Source: Locusta migratoria (Eukaryota; Arthropoda; Insecta; Orthoptera; Acrididae). From it: 64,000 bases of DNA. The translations under genes were made by a program, and so were the position numbers. The stretch lies in assembly GCA_026315105.1 (NCBI GenBank), contig CM048748.1, forward strand, positions 26,362,078-26,426,077. The letters are read 5' to 3'. The notes beneath the pieces were generated by a model, which worked only from the letters and a program-made list of their open reading frames with translations, was not told the DNA's origin and ran no database searches. This document shows, piece by piece, positions 53,590-64,000 of the stretch. The first letter of the stretch is position 1. Every line of letters begins with the position of its first letter.

Positions 53590-54530
53590 AGACTTGCACA
53601 TAATAGTTCGCGGTCGGGAGCGCTTACTTTAGTTCACTATTTTAGTTCGTCCGCTCCCAGTGACGGCTGAGCGGCGTGATCTGTGCTTGCAGGTGGAGAG
53701 GGAAGTTCCCCCACCTAGCTGCTTCATGCGCTTGCTGCTTGAGCCGATATCATGCAAACCAAAAGAAACAGTTTGTGGATAATTTCACGCGTTTAAGTTT
53801 AGAGTTACCTCTGTATCTTGGCATTATGGAATTTATTAGTCAGATATTGCAGAGTGCAGAACACATCAAAACAGATATTTTGTAGCACTGAACTGTGTAT
53901 GGCAGACGCTCACCTCGAAATGACTCATCAGCAGAAGGAAAACACGTGATTTCTAATTCTGCTACGCGCCCAATCGCTAAAGCTCGTTGGTCTTCGGAAA
54001 ACAATCCAACGAACTATGAAGCGAGATACGTTTGGCATAAGCGTCCGCTGCTTCTAGTTCGTCTGCTGCTCCCAGTTCGTCCGCACCTTCTAGCTCGTCC
54101 GCTCTTTTTGGCTTTTGCTACCGCTACTAAAAGATCTTTTTTATGACAGCTTTTTTATATAATGATTCCGTGTTGTCAAAGCGTGTGCTAATACCCGTAT
54201 TTTTGGGCAATTTGACATCAAATACTTAGGCAAATAAACCAGTTATTTACACGAATGGGTGATACAATGGTATTCAACTACTTTGCATACAGAGTACTCG
54301 TAGTACTTTATTTTTAAAATAGATTTCTTGTGGCAGTGAACTATAAAACTACAGCTGAGCTGCATCTCTGCTCGAAATGAAGGTAACTGGCAGAAGGTAA
54401 TCACGCGATTCTGCGCGCTCTCGCGTCCTCTGGCTGTTCCCCGTCAGTCTTCGGAAAAGGAGCGGACGAACTAAGAGGCGAGGGATCTGCGAACTAGTTC
54501 GCCTGTGGGAGAGCTCTTCCGAACACGATA
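53590..54530. repeat. Possible inverted-repeat element inserted in mariner remnant
   Basis: Near the left end, TTAGTTCGTCCGCTCC (53642-53657) is inverted near the right end as GGAGCGGACGAACTAA (54459-54474). Direct repeats inside share CAGAAGG, CACGYGATT and GGTCTTCGGAAAA (53933-54001 and 54393-54457). A minisatellite lies at 54043-54113. Confidence 0.4.
54043..54113. repeat. 18-bp minisatellite
   Basis: Four units of the type CGTCCGCTGCTTCTAGTT with few changes. Confidence 0.75.
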
Positions 54531-54765
54531 CTTTTAGGCACCTACCGACATGAAATCTTCCAGTACCCTAAGGACCTGTGAACGATGTCATTAGAAATCC
54601 CATACGATATGTAAAGCTCTCGGGAAATGGCCATGGACTGCACACGCCTATCTGCTTTCATCACTGTATCCACACGAAATGTCAGCAACAAACGTGACCA
54701 CCCCGACCGTTCATTGTCATGCAAGACTTCACAGCCATCAATCGAATTCACAACACCACCAACTC
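54531..54765 (-). mobile_element. Mariner-like transposase N-terminal fragment
   Basis: Minus strand from 54751: CEVLHDNERSGWSRLLLTF, VMKADRRVQSMAISREL and HRSLGYWKISCR*VPK match the second helix-turn-helix of mariner transposases (DERSGRP...LGYRKICARWVPK). The linker piece TAGGCACCTACCGAC is repeated at 53063. Stops present. Confidence 0.6.
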
Positions 54766-55289
54766 ACACTTCTCGAAGTCAGACAGTTCTTCTCATATGC
54801 CGATGGCACTTCCTCGCAGATTTCATTGGGCGTTAGTCCCTGGTTCCACGGAAAACGAATAACATTTCGTTGCTGTAACACCATGGACATGTTGAAACAC
54901 AAGCACCATCTTCACCAACTGACTGCAGCGCCGTGCGGCAGAGTTACCGACAGATACGGCCAGTCCGAACCGAGGAGGCTGGGAATGTATATGTTAACTT
55001 CGCATTTACAGTCGTAATTTGGCTAAAATTTAGGGTTAGACTTTCTGGTTTGACGTCATAGTTACTTCTCAAACTGCCTGTCAAATATTTTTAATGAATT
55101 TTAATACAGTTTTACAATGTTTTCATCGTAATAAATCTACTTTATTTAAAATTTCCATTGCAGAGAGCATGTAACTGTGGCATATGACAGATTTCCAGCA
55201 TTAATTTAATTTTTCCATATCGTCCATGCTTACTAGATATGAAGTTTCCTAAATGATATTTACCTCTGTAGTGGAATGTGCGTTAATAT
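54766..55289. other. Unassigned stretch
   Basis: Short frames without recognisable domains, then AT-rich DNA. Confidence 0.35.
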
Positions 55290-55537
55290 GAACCTCCCTG
55301 GAAGATTAAAACTATGTGCCAGAACCGGAATTCGAACCTAGGTCCTTTGCAACTTTCGCAGGAGAACATCTGTGAAGTTTGGAACGCAGAAGTTGAGGTA
55401 TGGCGGAAGGAAAGCTGTGAGGACGGGCCGTCAGGAGTGCCGGGATAGCTCACTTGCTAGAGCGCTTGCCCGTGAAAGGGAAAGGTCCCGGTTCGAATAC
55501 CGGTTCCAGCCACAGTTTTAATCTGCCAGGGAGTTTT
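55290..55537 (+). mobile_element. tRNA-related element with inverted ends
   Basis: AACCTCCCTGGAAGATTAAA near the left end is inverted at the right end as TTTTAATCTGCCAGGGAGTT, and the inverted part extends inward through GAACCGGAATTCGAACC / GGTTCGAATACCGGTTC. It therefore combines SINE-like RNA polymerase III boxes with MITE-like terminal repeats. Copies of this type are common in arthropod genomes. No protein. Confidence 0.75.
55439..55512 (+). other. tRNA-like part of the above (not a tRNA gene)
   Basis: A 74-nt stretch starts GCCGGGATAGCTCACTTGC and ends CGGTTCGAATACCGG then TTCCAGCCA. D-arm and T-arm are well formed (CCGGTTCGAATACCGG). The acceptor stem GCCGGGA/TTCCAGC has one mismatch and one wobble, and the anticodon arm pairs poorly. 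It is embedded in a repeat, so it is read as tRNA-derived. Confidence 0.7.
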
Positions 55538-55747
55538 AGAAGATACCTGTAGGATTTCGCTACGAAAGGGCTGTGTGAAACATACATAGCAGAGGGAACA
55601 GACCTTAGCACTGGACTTGGACAAGTTACACAGGTGGACAGAAACCTAGTGCCACCCCAACCCTTTTGATTCTGCGGCTAGCAATGGCGGAACTTGCACG
55701 CCACCGACTAACACCGCGAATGAGGTGGAGGTAAAGACTGCTGAAAA

Positions 55748-57145
55748 TACACTACTGGCCATTAAAATTGCTCCACCAAGAAGAAACGCAGAAATGATAA
55801 ACGGGTATTCATTGGACAAGTATATTATACTAGAACTGACACGTGATTACATTATCACGCAAATTTGGGTGCATAGATCCTGAGAAATCTGTACCCAGAA
55901 CAACCACCTCTGGCCATAATAACGGCCTTGATACGCCTGGGCACTGAGTTAAACAGAGCTTGGATGGCGTGTACAGGTACAGATGCCCATGCAGCTTCAA
56001 CACGATACCACGGTTCATCAGGAGTAGTGACTGGCATATTGTGACGAGCCAGTTGCTCGGCTACCATTGACCAGACGTTTTCAATTGGTGAGATATCTGG
56101 AGAAATGGTGGCCAGGGCAGCAGTCGAACATTTTCCGTATTCAGAAAGGCCCGCACAGGACCTGTAACATTCAGTCGTGCATTATGCTGTTGAAATGTAG
56201 GGTTTCGCAGGGATCGAATTAAGGATAGAGCCACGGGTCGTAACACATCTGAAATGTAACGGCCACTGTTCAAAGTGCCGTCGATGCGAACAAGAGGTGA
56301 CCGAGACGTGTAACTAGTAGCATACCATACCATTACAACGGGTGATACGCCAGTTTGGCGATGATGAATACACGCTTCCAATGTGCTTTTCTCCGCGATG
56401 TCGCCAAACACGGATGCGACCGTCATGATGCTGTAAACAGAACCTGGATTCATCCGAAAAAATGACGTTTTGCCATTCGTGCACCCATTTTCGTCGTTGC
56501 GTACACCATCGTTGGAGCTCCTGTCTGCGATGCAGCGTCAAGGGTAAACGCAGCTATGGTGTCCGACCTGATAATCCATGCTGCTGCAAACGTCGTCGAA
56601 CGGTTCGTGCAGATGGTTCTTGTCTTGCAAACGTCCCCATATGTTGACTCAGGGATCGAGACGTGGCTGCACGATCCGTTACAGTCATGCAGATAAGATG
56701 CCTATGATACGAGGCCGTTGGGATCCAGCACGGCGTTCTGTATTGCCCTCCTGAATTCACCGATATCACATCCTGCTAACAGTCATTGGATTGCGATCAA
56801 CGCGAGCAGCAATGTCGCGATACGATAAACCGAAATCGCGATAGGCTACAATCCAACCATCATCAAAGTCGGAAACCTGATGGTACGCATTTATCCTCCT
56901 TGCATGAGGCATCACAACAACGTTTCACCAGGCAACGCCGGTCAACTGCTGTTTGTGTATGAGAAATCGGTTGGAAACTTTCCTCGTGTCAGTTCGTTGT
57001 AGGTGTCGCCACCGGCGCCAAGCTTGTGTGAATGCTCTGGAAAGCTAATCATTTGCATATCACAGCATCTTCTTCCTGTCGGTTAAATTTCGCGTCTGTA
57101 GCACGTCATCTTTGTGGTGTAGCAATTTTAATGGCCAGGAGTGTA
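55748..57145 (-). mobile_element. Tc1-like element with both TIRs, inactive
   Basis: The ends TA|CACTACTGGCCATTAAAA and its inverse (TTTTAATGGCCAGGAGTG|TA) are terminal inverted repeats of about 26 bp flanked by TA. On the minus strand the transposase starts at 56912 with MPHARRINAYHQVSDFDDG, then SYRDIAARVDRNPMTVSRM (helix-turn-helix) and a premature stop. Later pieces are SARTVRRRLQQHGLSGRTP, WVHEWQNVIFSDESRFCLQ (first catalytic Asp present) and NPTFQQHNARLNV, where the second catalytic Asp is His. The PDLSPIEN block with the Glu is absent in frame. Length ~1.4 kb is near normal for Tc1. Confidence 0.9.
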
Positions 57146-58140
57146 TGTTAGCGCCTCTGCGATAGGATCACTAGCAACAGTCTAAAAATCGCGCACTATT
57201 TCACCTGTGGCGAACATGCAGAGTTTGTTCAGCAATGGATGGGAGACTTATCATTGCAGAATACTAAGAAATTTTCACCGTGAGCTACCATAATGCAGAC
57301 ATTTTATGTAAGGGATTGCAAAACCTGTTACAAAATTTTTGATTGCTTAGAGAAGAAATTAGTTTTTGACTCGAGGAGAAACGAGGCTGTCTTCAAATTT
57401 TGGTAAATGTTGACAGGCGTACTGAGTTGGCTTGGCTTTCGATGGAAGCAGGAGGCCATGTGTCGATAACTGAGTACCTTCAACACTCGGTATACGCTAC
57501 ACTGCATCTCCAGCAATTAGCAGCATTTGCTAAGACAGCGTGCATAATTCGATGGGCAGAATAGGACGCTTTTTTTATTTAAATTAGAGCAGTTTCTTTA
57601 AGTATACACACAGCGTTTACGCAGTTTCGGGTGCCTTGTTTTCTGTAACATATCTTTCATTATTGTAACCATCCGATCTTGTAATCAGAGATATTTCGCG
57701 TGTTCTCATTTCATTATTCTTTTGATATTTCGCTTGTATGCATTTCGTGATCCTGTTTAATATGATCGCATCCCTCAGTTGAGTCCGAACTAAACGTAGA
57801 CAGTTCAGTATGTTCATTTCAGGGCCAGACGTTTATATGTAATGGACTTATCAAGTTTAGTTTCATCTGTTGCTGGTTTCCTTTAATACGCAAGTGAACC
57901 CATTATAAATAACTGGCGTCTGGATAAGTGGTTTGTGTCATATTTTCATGCTTGAAAAGGGTCAATTCTATTCAAAAATAGCAATCAGTAAAGTCACATT
58001 CCGCTGATGCAATTAAAACATTAATTTGAATTCAATGCGTTATTATTGTGCAGAGATCTCTGTTTTTACAAACTGATAAATTCACTTGTTGTGTGACGAT
58101 CTGCAGGATCCCCTCGGTACATGTCTCAAATCACGGAAAC
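57146..58140. other. Intron 3 or flank, unassigned
   Basis: AT-rich, no recognised feature. Confidence 0.4.
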
Positions 58141-58144
58141 CTAA

Positions 58145-58343
58145 AATGTTCAAATGTTTGTGAAGCTTATGGGACTTAACTCCGTGGTCATCAGTCCATA
58201 AACTTACAAACTACTTATGAATTAACTTATACTAAAGACGACACAAACATCCATGCCCGAGGGGGGATTCGAACCCCCGACGGGGAATGCCTTCGCGCAT
58301 TGGAGCATAGCGCCTCAATACGCTTGGCCACTCCGCCGCGGCT
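58145..58343 (-). mobile_element. tRNA-derived SINE
   Basis: Reverse copy: head AGCCGCGGCGGAGTGGCCAA at 58343, B box GGTTCGAATCC, tail TTGAACATTTTA at 58145. Flanks TCACGGAA and TCACGAA give only a weak target duplication. Confidence 0.9.
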
Positions 58344-58599
58344 CACGAATACATCCGGAATAAAAAGCTGAGGCACTGCGAGCAGGTACTGACGAGTGAC
58401 TTGATAAATTCAGTGATAAAAGACGTAAAAGAAGAAACATAGCTCAAGAGTGGACTTACTTCCCAAGATTGCTACTCTCGCTCTTGCTTATTCCGCTTGG
58501 GAATACTTCGCGAAGGCGTGGGAAACAGCACCCACACAACAAATATTGATGTCCAGCTTAACGAATCCATGAGAAATATCATCGAATCTGCAGTTTAAT

Positions 58600-59770
58600 A
58601 AGTCTTCGTTCAAAACTACTAAGACGAATTAGTTACAAACAAAAGTAAAAAATTGGTAAAATCTGGCTTTGGGGAAATCAGTTTGAATTTAGGAGTAATG
58701 GTGGAACACGTGACACAATATTCATATTATGACTTATCTCAGAAGATATGTTAAGGAAAGGCAAACCTACGTTTTCAGCATTTGTAGTTTTGGAGAAAGC
58801 TTTTGACAATGTTGACTGGAATACACTCTTTAAAATTCTGAAGGTTGCAAGGGTAAAATATAGGGAACGAAAAGTTAAATAAACGTGTATAAATATCAGA
58901 CATTATTATAACAGTGGAAGGTCATGAAAGGGGCACATGGTTGAGAAGGCATTAAGAAAGAGTTGTAGCCTTCCTCCAACATTATTCATTCTGTATACTG
59001 TACTGAACAAGCTGTGACAGAATGTACGGAGAAGTTTTGGAGAAGGAATAAAAGGTGAGACAGAGGAAATAAAAACTTTGCGGTTTGCCGATGACACTGT
59101 AATTCTGTCAGAGACAGCAAAGGACCTGGAAGTGCAGTTGAAGGGAATGGGCAGTGTCTTGAAATCGGGTTATAAGATGAATATTAACAAGAGCAAAACA
59201 TGGGTAATGGAATGTAGTTTAAGAATATCAGGCAATGCTGAATGAATTAGATTAGGCAATAAGGCAATAGAAGTAGTAGTTGAGTTTTGCCATTTAGGTA
59301 GCAAAATAAATTCAGATGGCAGAAGTAAAGAAGGCATAAAATGCAGAATAGCTATAGGAACAAATACCTTTCTGAAGGAGCGAAATTTGGCACATCGAAA
59401 TTTAATTTCTCAAAGTAATCGTCTGAGTGTAGCATTGAACGGAAGTGATTTGTGGACAATAAGAAATTCACAAATAAAGGAGATTTTAAAATGTGGTGCT
59501 CCAGACGAATGCTGAAGATTAGGTGGATAGATCCCGTAATTAATGAGGAAGTAGTAAACAGAATTACGGAGTAAAGAAATTTCTGGCAAACATTGACTAA
59601 GAGGTCACATTTCCAGACATCATGAAATTGTCAATTTAACATTCGAGGGAAGTGTGTGGGGTAAAAATCGGAAAGATAAAGATATTTGCATAAGACAGTG
59701 TGGAGAGCTGCATCAAAGCAGACTTTTGACTGAAGACCACAGCAATAACAACAACAATAACAACAACAAT
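58600..59770 (+). mobile_element. RTE-like LINE, 5'-truncated and decayed
   Basis: Same family as 38795-39733. Pieces include FVVLEKAFDNVDWNTLFKI (58786), TLRFADDTVILSETAKDLE (59075-59130, catalytic FADD intact), MNINKSKTWVMECS, RRMLKIRWIDPV and a CAGACTTTTGACTGAAGACC tail with CAA repeats to 59770. Numerous stops and a deletion near 59590-59610. Confidence 0.82.
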
Positions 59771-59854
59771 GAGAATTATTACTGACACGCCCGTTTAGTG
59801 GTTACCTGTCCTGGCTAATATTTCTTCCAAGGGAGGAGAGCAGCTAAGGTAAAA

Positions 59855-60300
59855 TTGCTTAAGATCACAAGGATGATGAGAACTCTCGCTAGGATGCTCT
59901 ACAAAAATCCTCTAACACGTCGTCTCAAAGGACGAAAAAAACCACCCAGATGTATCACAGAAAGTGTCAGTGCCTTCGACTTGATCTATAAGTGGCAAGA
60001 ACGCTGGAATGAACATCCACTGCACAATTCCCACCTGATTCAAGATATATCAGACAAGGTTGAAGGATTTCATATGCTACGGCAAACCTGCTCGAGGTTG
60101 AACCACGTCAGGACAGGTCGAGGGAAGAGTGCTTACACCATGAAGAAGGGGGTTTTCTTCCATCTGACGGTGGCTGCGCAGCGGAAGAGCAAACCATACA
60201 ATACATCGTCAAAGAGTGTCTATTTTGTGATGATCCGGTTATTTTGCATTCAGTGACTTCAAGTGCTCTGAGTTGGTTGTCCAATTTGAACATTCCAGTT
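59855..60300 (+). mobile_element. LINE reverse-transcriptase C-terminal fragment
   Basis: An open frame (59855-60256) reads IYKWQERWNEHPLHNSHLI, QDISDKVEGFHMLRQTCS and RLNHVRTGRGKSAYTMKKG. This matches the insect non-LTR RT C-terminus (HNSHLIxDPSxxVxGFxLPRxxWxxLNRxRTGHGR), normally followed by a CDCG zinc knuckle, which is frameshifted here. Clade unresolved. Confidence 0.65.
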
Positions 60301-61099
60301 TAATCGTAGATACTATCGTATATTTGTGACAAGAATAAATAATTAAAAAATCTAGCTGCATAATAAACGGATGGTCCAGTTGACATAAACCACCTCTTCA
60401 TTCGGAAAATACAATAACAAAAATAGACAAATACATATTGCATTTAATCATGAATATCTTTAAGAGCTTAGTCCAGATAGAACTAGTTTTGAAATTATTA
60501 ATACGGCAGATCTGATGTTCAACGCGAACAGTTTCTGTTGTATTCAGCCTCTGCTATTAACAAACAATTTAGGAGCTAAATCTAAACAGTTAACTGATGC
60601 ACATCGGTTATTCACACGGGGTTAATCATACTTGGTACATTCGTGAGTGACAAGCCTAGTGTGTTTCATCTACTTAATGTCGACTTCCGTAGTATGAAAG
60701 TTTAAGAATACACAATCGCTGAATATAATCAACGCAGTAGCACTTCCCATCCAGACTTTTCAAAAAATGTTACATCGAAACCTCAGAGGAAACCTTCGTT
60801 TACTCGAAGTCTACAAAGTCGAAAGAACATCTAAATTCCATTATCGAACTAACATAACCATTCAGTAAAACGTGCTCAAAGCGGCACGTGTATACTTCGG
60901 AAATCAGCTCTGTCCGTACAAGCATTTCAGCCCCGAAGCATTCAACATGCTTTTATATGCAAATGTTTTGTATAAAGCGGAACGTGCATAATGCGGAAAT
61001 GGAAAGCAACTTTCAGATACATTACTTAATAATTCGTTGTGTAATACGGAAAAAGCTTAAACAGTACAGCGATAATAAAATCTACATTACTTATTCACG

Positions 61100-62090
61100 A
61101 CTCTAGAAGGACGTTGCTTTTAATGTCGCTAATAAGCGGCGCAAAACCAAGAAAAATGTCCACAGCTCTTTGGAGTTGTACACGAAATTGTGTTCCGTTT
61201 CAAGTGCGGTAAAACACAGATTTATGAGACTTTAGCGGGCCGCGGTGGCCGAGGGGACTGAGGCGCTGCAGTCACGGTCCGCACGGCCACTACGGTCGGG
61301 GGTTCGAATCCCCCCTCGGGCATGGATATTTGTGCCGTCCTAGTTCGTAAGTAGTTCATAAGTAGTTTGTAAGTTTACGGACTGATGACCCCGTAGTTAA
61401 GTCCCATAGACTATACAAACATTTGAACATTTATGAGACTTTAAGGAAAAGGATAAGATATGGGACGAATGGATAAAAGGAAACGGGTAGAGGAAAATAA
61501 CGGCAAACAAGACCGGAAATGAAGAAATTAACGAAGTTCTGTGGGAGTAGTTCGTTAGTGCGCGGGTTAAAAAACTGCCATTTGTCTGGCTCTATGTTTC
61601 AGAGTGAGGCTCTGAAAGTCGGTAAAGAGTAAGGAAATACGGAGTTCAAGGCGTCCATGGTATGGTTGGACAGTTTCAAAACTAGGCACAATACCGTGTT
61701 GAATGAATGGGCAAGCTCTAGATGTGGAGGAAAGTGTAGTAACGAAATGGAAGACAAAACTGTCCAAATTAATTGCTGATTACGACCCGAAAGGCGTGTT
61801 CATTGCCGACGAAACTGAACTGTTTTATCCCGCTTTGCCTTCAAAATTGCTAGCAATTCGAGGTGAAGAGTGCACCGGCGGGAAAATGTTCGAGGAAAGA
61901 CTCACTGTGCTGCTGTGTGGAAACATGTAAGGTGACTGGAATGGCGACAAAACCGTGTGGTATCAAAAACATAGATGTCACGAAGCTTCCAGTCACATGG
62001 CAAAGGAATAAGATGATGCGGATGGTCAAACCTTAAATTGGCTAGGTTCAACCAGCGTCACACATCCAGTAGCGGTTGAGGGCATGGAAA
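61100..62090 (+). pseudogene. Pogo/Tigger-like transposase, interrupted by a SINE
   Basis: Broken + frames, in order: KCGKTQIYETL (Psq-type HTH, before the SINE), YETLRKRIRYGTNG and, one frame over, KDKIWDEWIKGN after it, LPFVWLYVSE, FKASMVWLDSFKTRHNTVLNE (CENP-B-type HTH, 61640-61705), then VVTKWKTKLSKLIADYDPKG, VFIADETELFYPALPSKLL and MFEERLTVLLCGNM (DDE start; ADETGLFY in active relatives). The later DDE domain is rearranged or lost. Stops near 61630 and 61930 make it a pseudogene. Confidence 0.85.
61235..61429 (+). mobile_element. tRNA-derived SINE (main family), 14-bp TSD
   Basis: Full copy with head GCGGGCCGCGGTGGCCGAGG, B box GGTTCGAATCC and tail CAAACATTTGAACA. Target duplication TTTATGAGACTTTA at 61221-61234 and 61430-61443, within the transposase helix-turn-helix codons. 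Confidence 0.95.
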
Positions 62091-64000
62091 TATCACTCAA
62101 AGACCAAAAGTGGATTTGCGGTTCTCCCCGAACAAACTAGTAAAATCTGGTGTACTTGGTGTCGCTTAAATTGTAGTAACTACTTTGGAGTTGAATAAAA
62201 AGAAAAAAAAGGGGGGAGGGGGAAAGAAAATTCTTATTTCGACATAGGAGATTTTATAAACTACATAAACCATAAAAGAGGTAAACTTACAAAAAATATA
62301 TTTTACTTGATTTTCTTCATACCCAAGGTTACGTGACTAAAAACTTGGATCTGACATGGCCGTAAAATATCTGTAACAAAAATCACTGTATATTTCCATC
62401 TTCTACCCAATTTGTCATGTTCATTCGCCTCTCTTTCTTTTTACTGAATATGTCAATAACATTTTCAATGACATCTCTCTTACTTTATTCATATTTGCAA
62501 GACTCAGTTCATTTAGTCTCGCCTGTCCCACTGTGCTACGCAAATAAGTCTTTATTCGTCTCTAAGTGCATAAGCTTCATTCAGGAGTACTTGTGGTGAC
62601 AGGAAAGCTCCAAAATATTTAAAGTAAAACATATACATTTCGGAAAACTGCTTGAAACAATTCGTTAAAGCTTCAGTCGCTGTTTCAGGTCTTTTACTTT
62701 CATCAGCCCACGTTTTCTTCCACAGTTCAGCAGAAATACATATTGCCACTTTTAGTAAAGAAAAACAACAGTAAAGTCATGTTTTTTTCAGTAAAAAATA
62801 ACCCAGCAATGCTTATTCCTTATAGATGGATGACGACTTTAAAAAAATGACCTAACTTTAAATGTTTTCAAACCGTCTTATTCTTACCATTAGTTATCGA
62901 TTAAACACAATATCGTTATCTTACTCAATTAAACTAAGAACTATTAATAAAATACCCCAATAACATGAACATAGTATTTTTTTTAAATAACGCCTTAAGA
63001 AGGTAGGACCCTTACCAATTGTTTTGTGTTGTCGAAATTGTAGACTGTAGTTGCACAAGATTGTGGCGGTTCGATTCTGTAGCGCAACCATCATCTGATT
63101 GCTTACGAGCGTTCTTGGCCCTACGCTTAGATTTGCCAAAACGTTAGCTTGCTGTTCATTGCAGCAACGTCTTTAGTTAGTCACTCCAACTACTGGTACA
63201 CACATGATACGGTCACGTAAAACAATTAAAGACTCCATTAACGTTACTAATCGTAAGCAGAAGTTAAGTGTTTGCTAATAACAGCACGTCCTGTCGGTTT
63301 CTTCATTTGGTTGCGGCCGTTATACGAATGTTTACACTCAGTTTCCAAGTTTGAGTTGTTTTATTTACGTTCCTATTCAGCCTTGTCGGTTATCAGTTTT
63401 TGGTTCGTTTTAAAAATTAATCGTCAGATGTTGCACTGTGAGTTTATGTATAGACCTAAAAATGAACTATCAGTTTTCAACAAATTTCTCTAATATATAT
63501 TTTTTGTGCGTCTTCACTGAGACAGTAAGAGCCGTCAACAACTAGCCATCGCATGCACCGCAACGCCGCCCATACCGCCAGACAACTGAATATTTTAAAT
63601 GACATATACTTTCCAGTGACTGATCTCTATTGAAACTGAGTTAATTTGGTCCATATTCCTTACTACAAACGAGTACTAAGTTTCTCTCATGTGAATTTTT
63701 ATTTCGGTTGCTAGTAGACTTGCCTTAGCAGCATTGCAATGCGACGACGATATATTTTTCCCCTCTACTTTCCTGTCGTCGCCATCTTATCCTCTACATA
63801 ACATACATGCCGTGGAGAATAACGATTCTACACAGTTTTCAGGCGACTGCGAAGCTTCTATCCAGGGTCAGCAATTTAAGTGATGTTAAGTCATCTTTAA
63901 CTATCTAGATTAATGTGAATGATGCATCAATACACATCCAATGTGTTTGAAAGTCATTGCAACTTATATTCCTCCATTGTTATTAAAAGCATTATTTAAT
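62091..64000. other. Unassigned, AT-rich to right edge
   Basis: No further P450 exon, repeat family or RNA gene recognised. Short frames on both strands (for example 62552-62749 minus) show no known domain. Confidence 0.4.

Noticed and set aside
55439..55512. Functional tRNA gene
   Set aside because: Length and T arm fit, but the anticodon arm pairs poorly and the sequence is part of a repeat with inverted ends.
59855..60256. 133-residue frame as a host gene
   Set aside because: Its middle matches the C-terminus of LINE reverse transcriptases, and the frame breaks before the expected zinc knuckle.
62552..62749. Minus-strand frame rich in Trp and Phe as a gene fragment
   Set aside because: No recognised domain, no splice signals and no neighbouring exons.

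Overview
This is eukaryotic nuclear DNA, almost certainly from a large-genome insect and most likely an orthopteran (locust or grasshopper type). That assignment is inference. It rests on a very high density of tRNA-headed SINEs of one dominant family, many decayed non-LTR retrotransposons, Tc1/mariner-superfamily remnants, host exons separated by introns of 7 to more than 15 kb, and no prokaryotic-style gene packing. No complete host gene, rRNA gene, CRISPR array or functional tRNA gene was found.

Host genes: two cytochrome P450 genes of the insect CYP6-like (clan 3) type lie on the + strand. Positions 1148-1314 hold the last coding exon of an upstream P450; it begins just after the heme-binding Cys-Ile-Gly and ends in a stop with a nearby AATAAA. 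A second P450 starts at 30323 and is followed through three coding exons (30316-30542, 41168-41406, 48510-48772). Intron phases match at each junction and give the first ~240 residues; the rest lies beyond the right edge. The window is therefore part of a tandem P450 cluster whose intergenic and intronic DNA is filled with mobile elements.

Layout: 1-371 RTE-like LINE tail; 437-816 inverted-repeat element; 1148-1314 P450 last exon; 2304-3225 Helitron-like element; 3900-6240 RTE-like LINE with a nested SINE; 6480-7763 CR1/L2-like LINE; 8595-9300 diverged tandem duplication; 11498-11746 SINE; 13305-13992 and 17465-18720 two copies of a foldback family; 14530-15535 and 35882-37215 two copies of a longer repeat; 19047-20320 RTE-like LINE (-); 25200-25832 DUF7869-like pseudogene; 30316-48772 P450 gene with intronic GIY-YIG fragment, CR1-like LINE, Tc1 remnant, RTE-like LINE, Penelope-like pieces, foldback elements and SINEs; 48880-50590 Jockey-like LINE; 53.0-54.8 kb mariner-like fragments; 55748-57145 Tc1-like element with both terminal inverted repeats; 58600-59770 RTE-like LINE; 61100-62090 pogo/Tigger-like transposase pseudogene split by a SINE.

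The most unusual signal crosses families. Four otherwise unrelated repeat families (six sites) carry the same small motif: a CUGANGA-like box, one extra base, a short hairpin, GAAAC, a tiny second stem closed by NUH, and a flank that pairs back upstream of the first box. This is the layout of a type I hammerhead ribozyme with a minimal stem III, except for one conserved extra nucleotide after CUGANGA. Whether these fold and cleave is untested.
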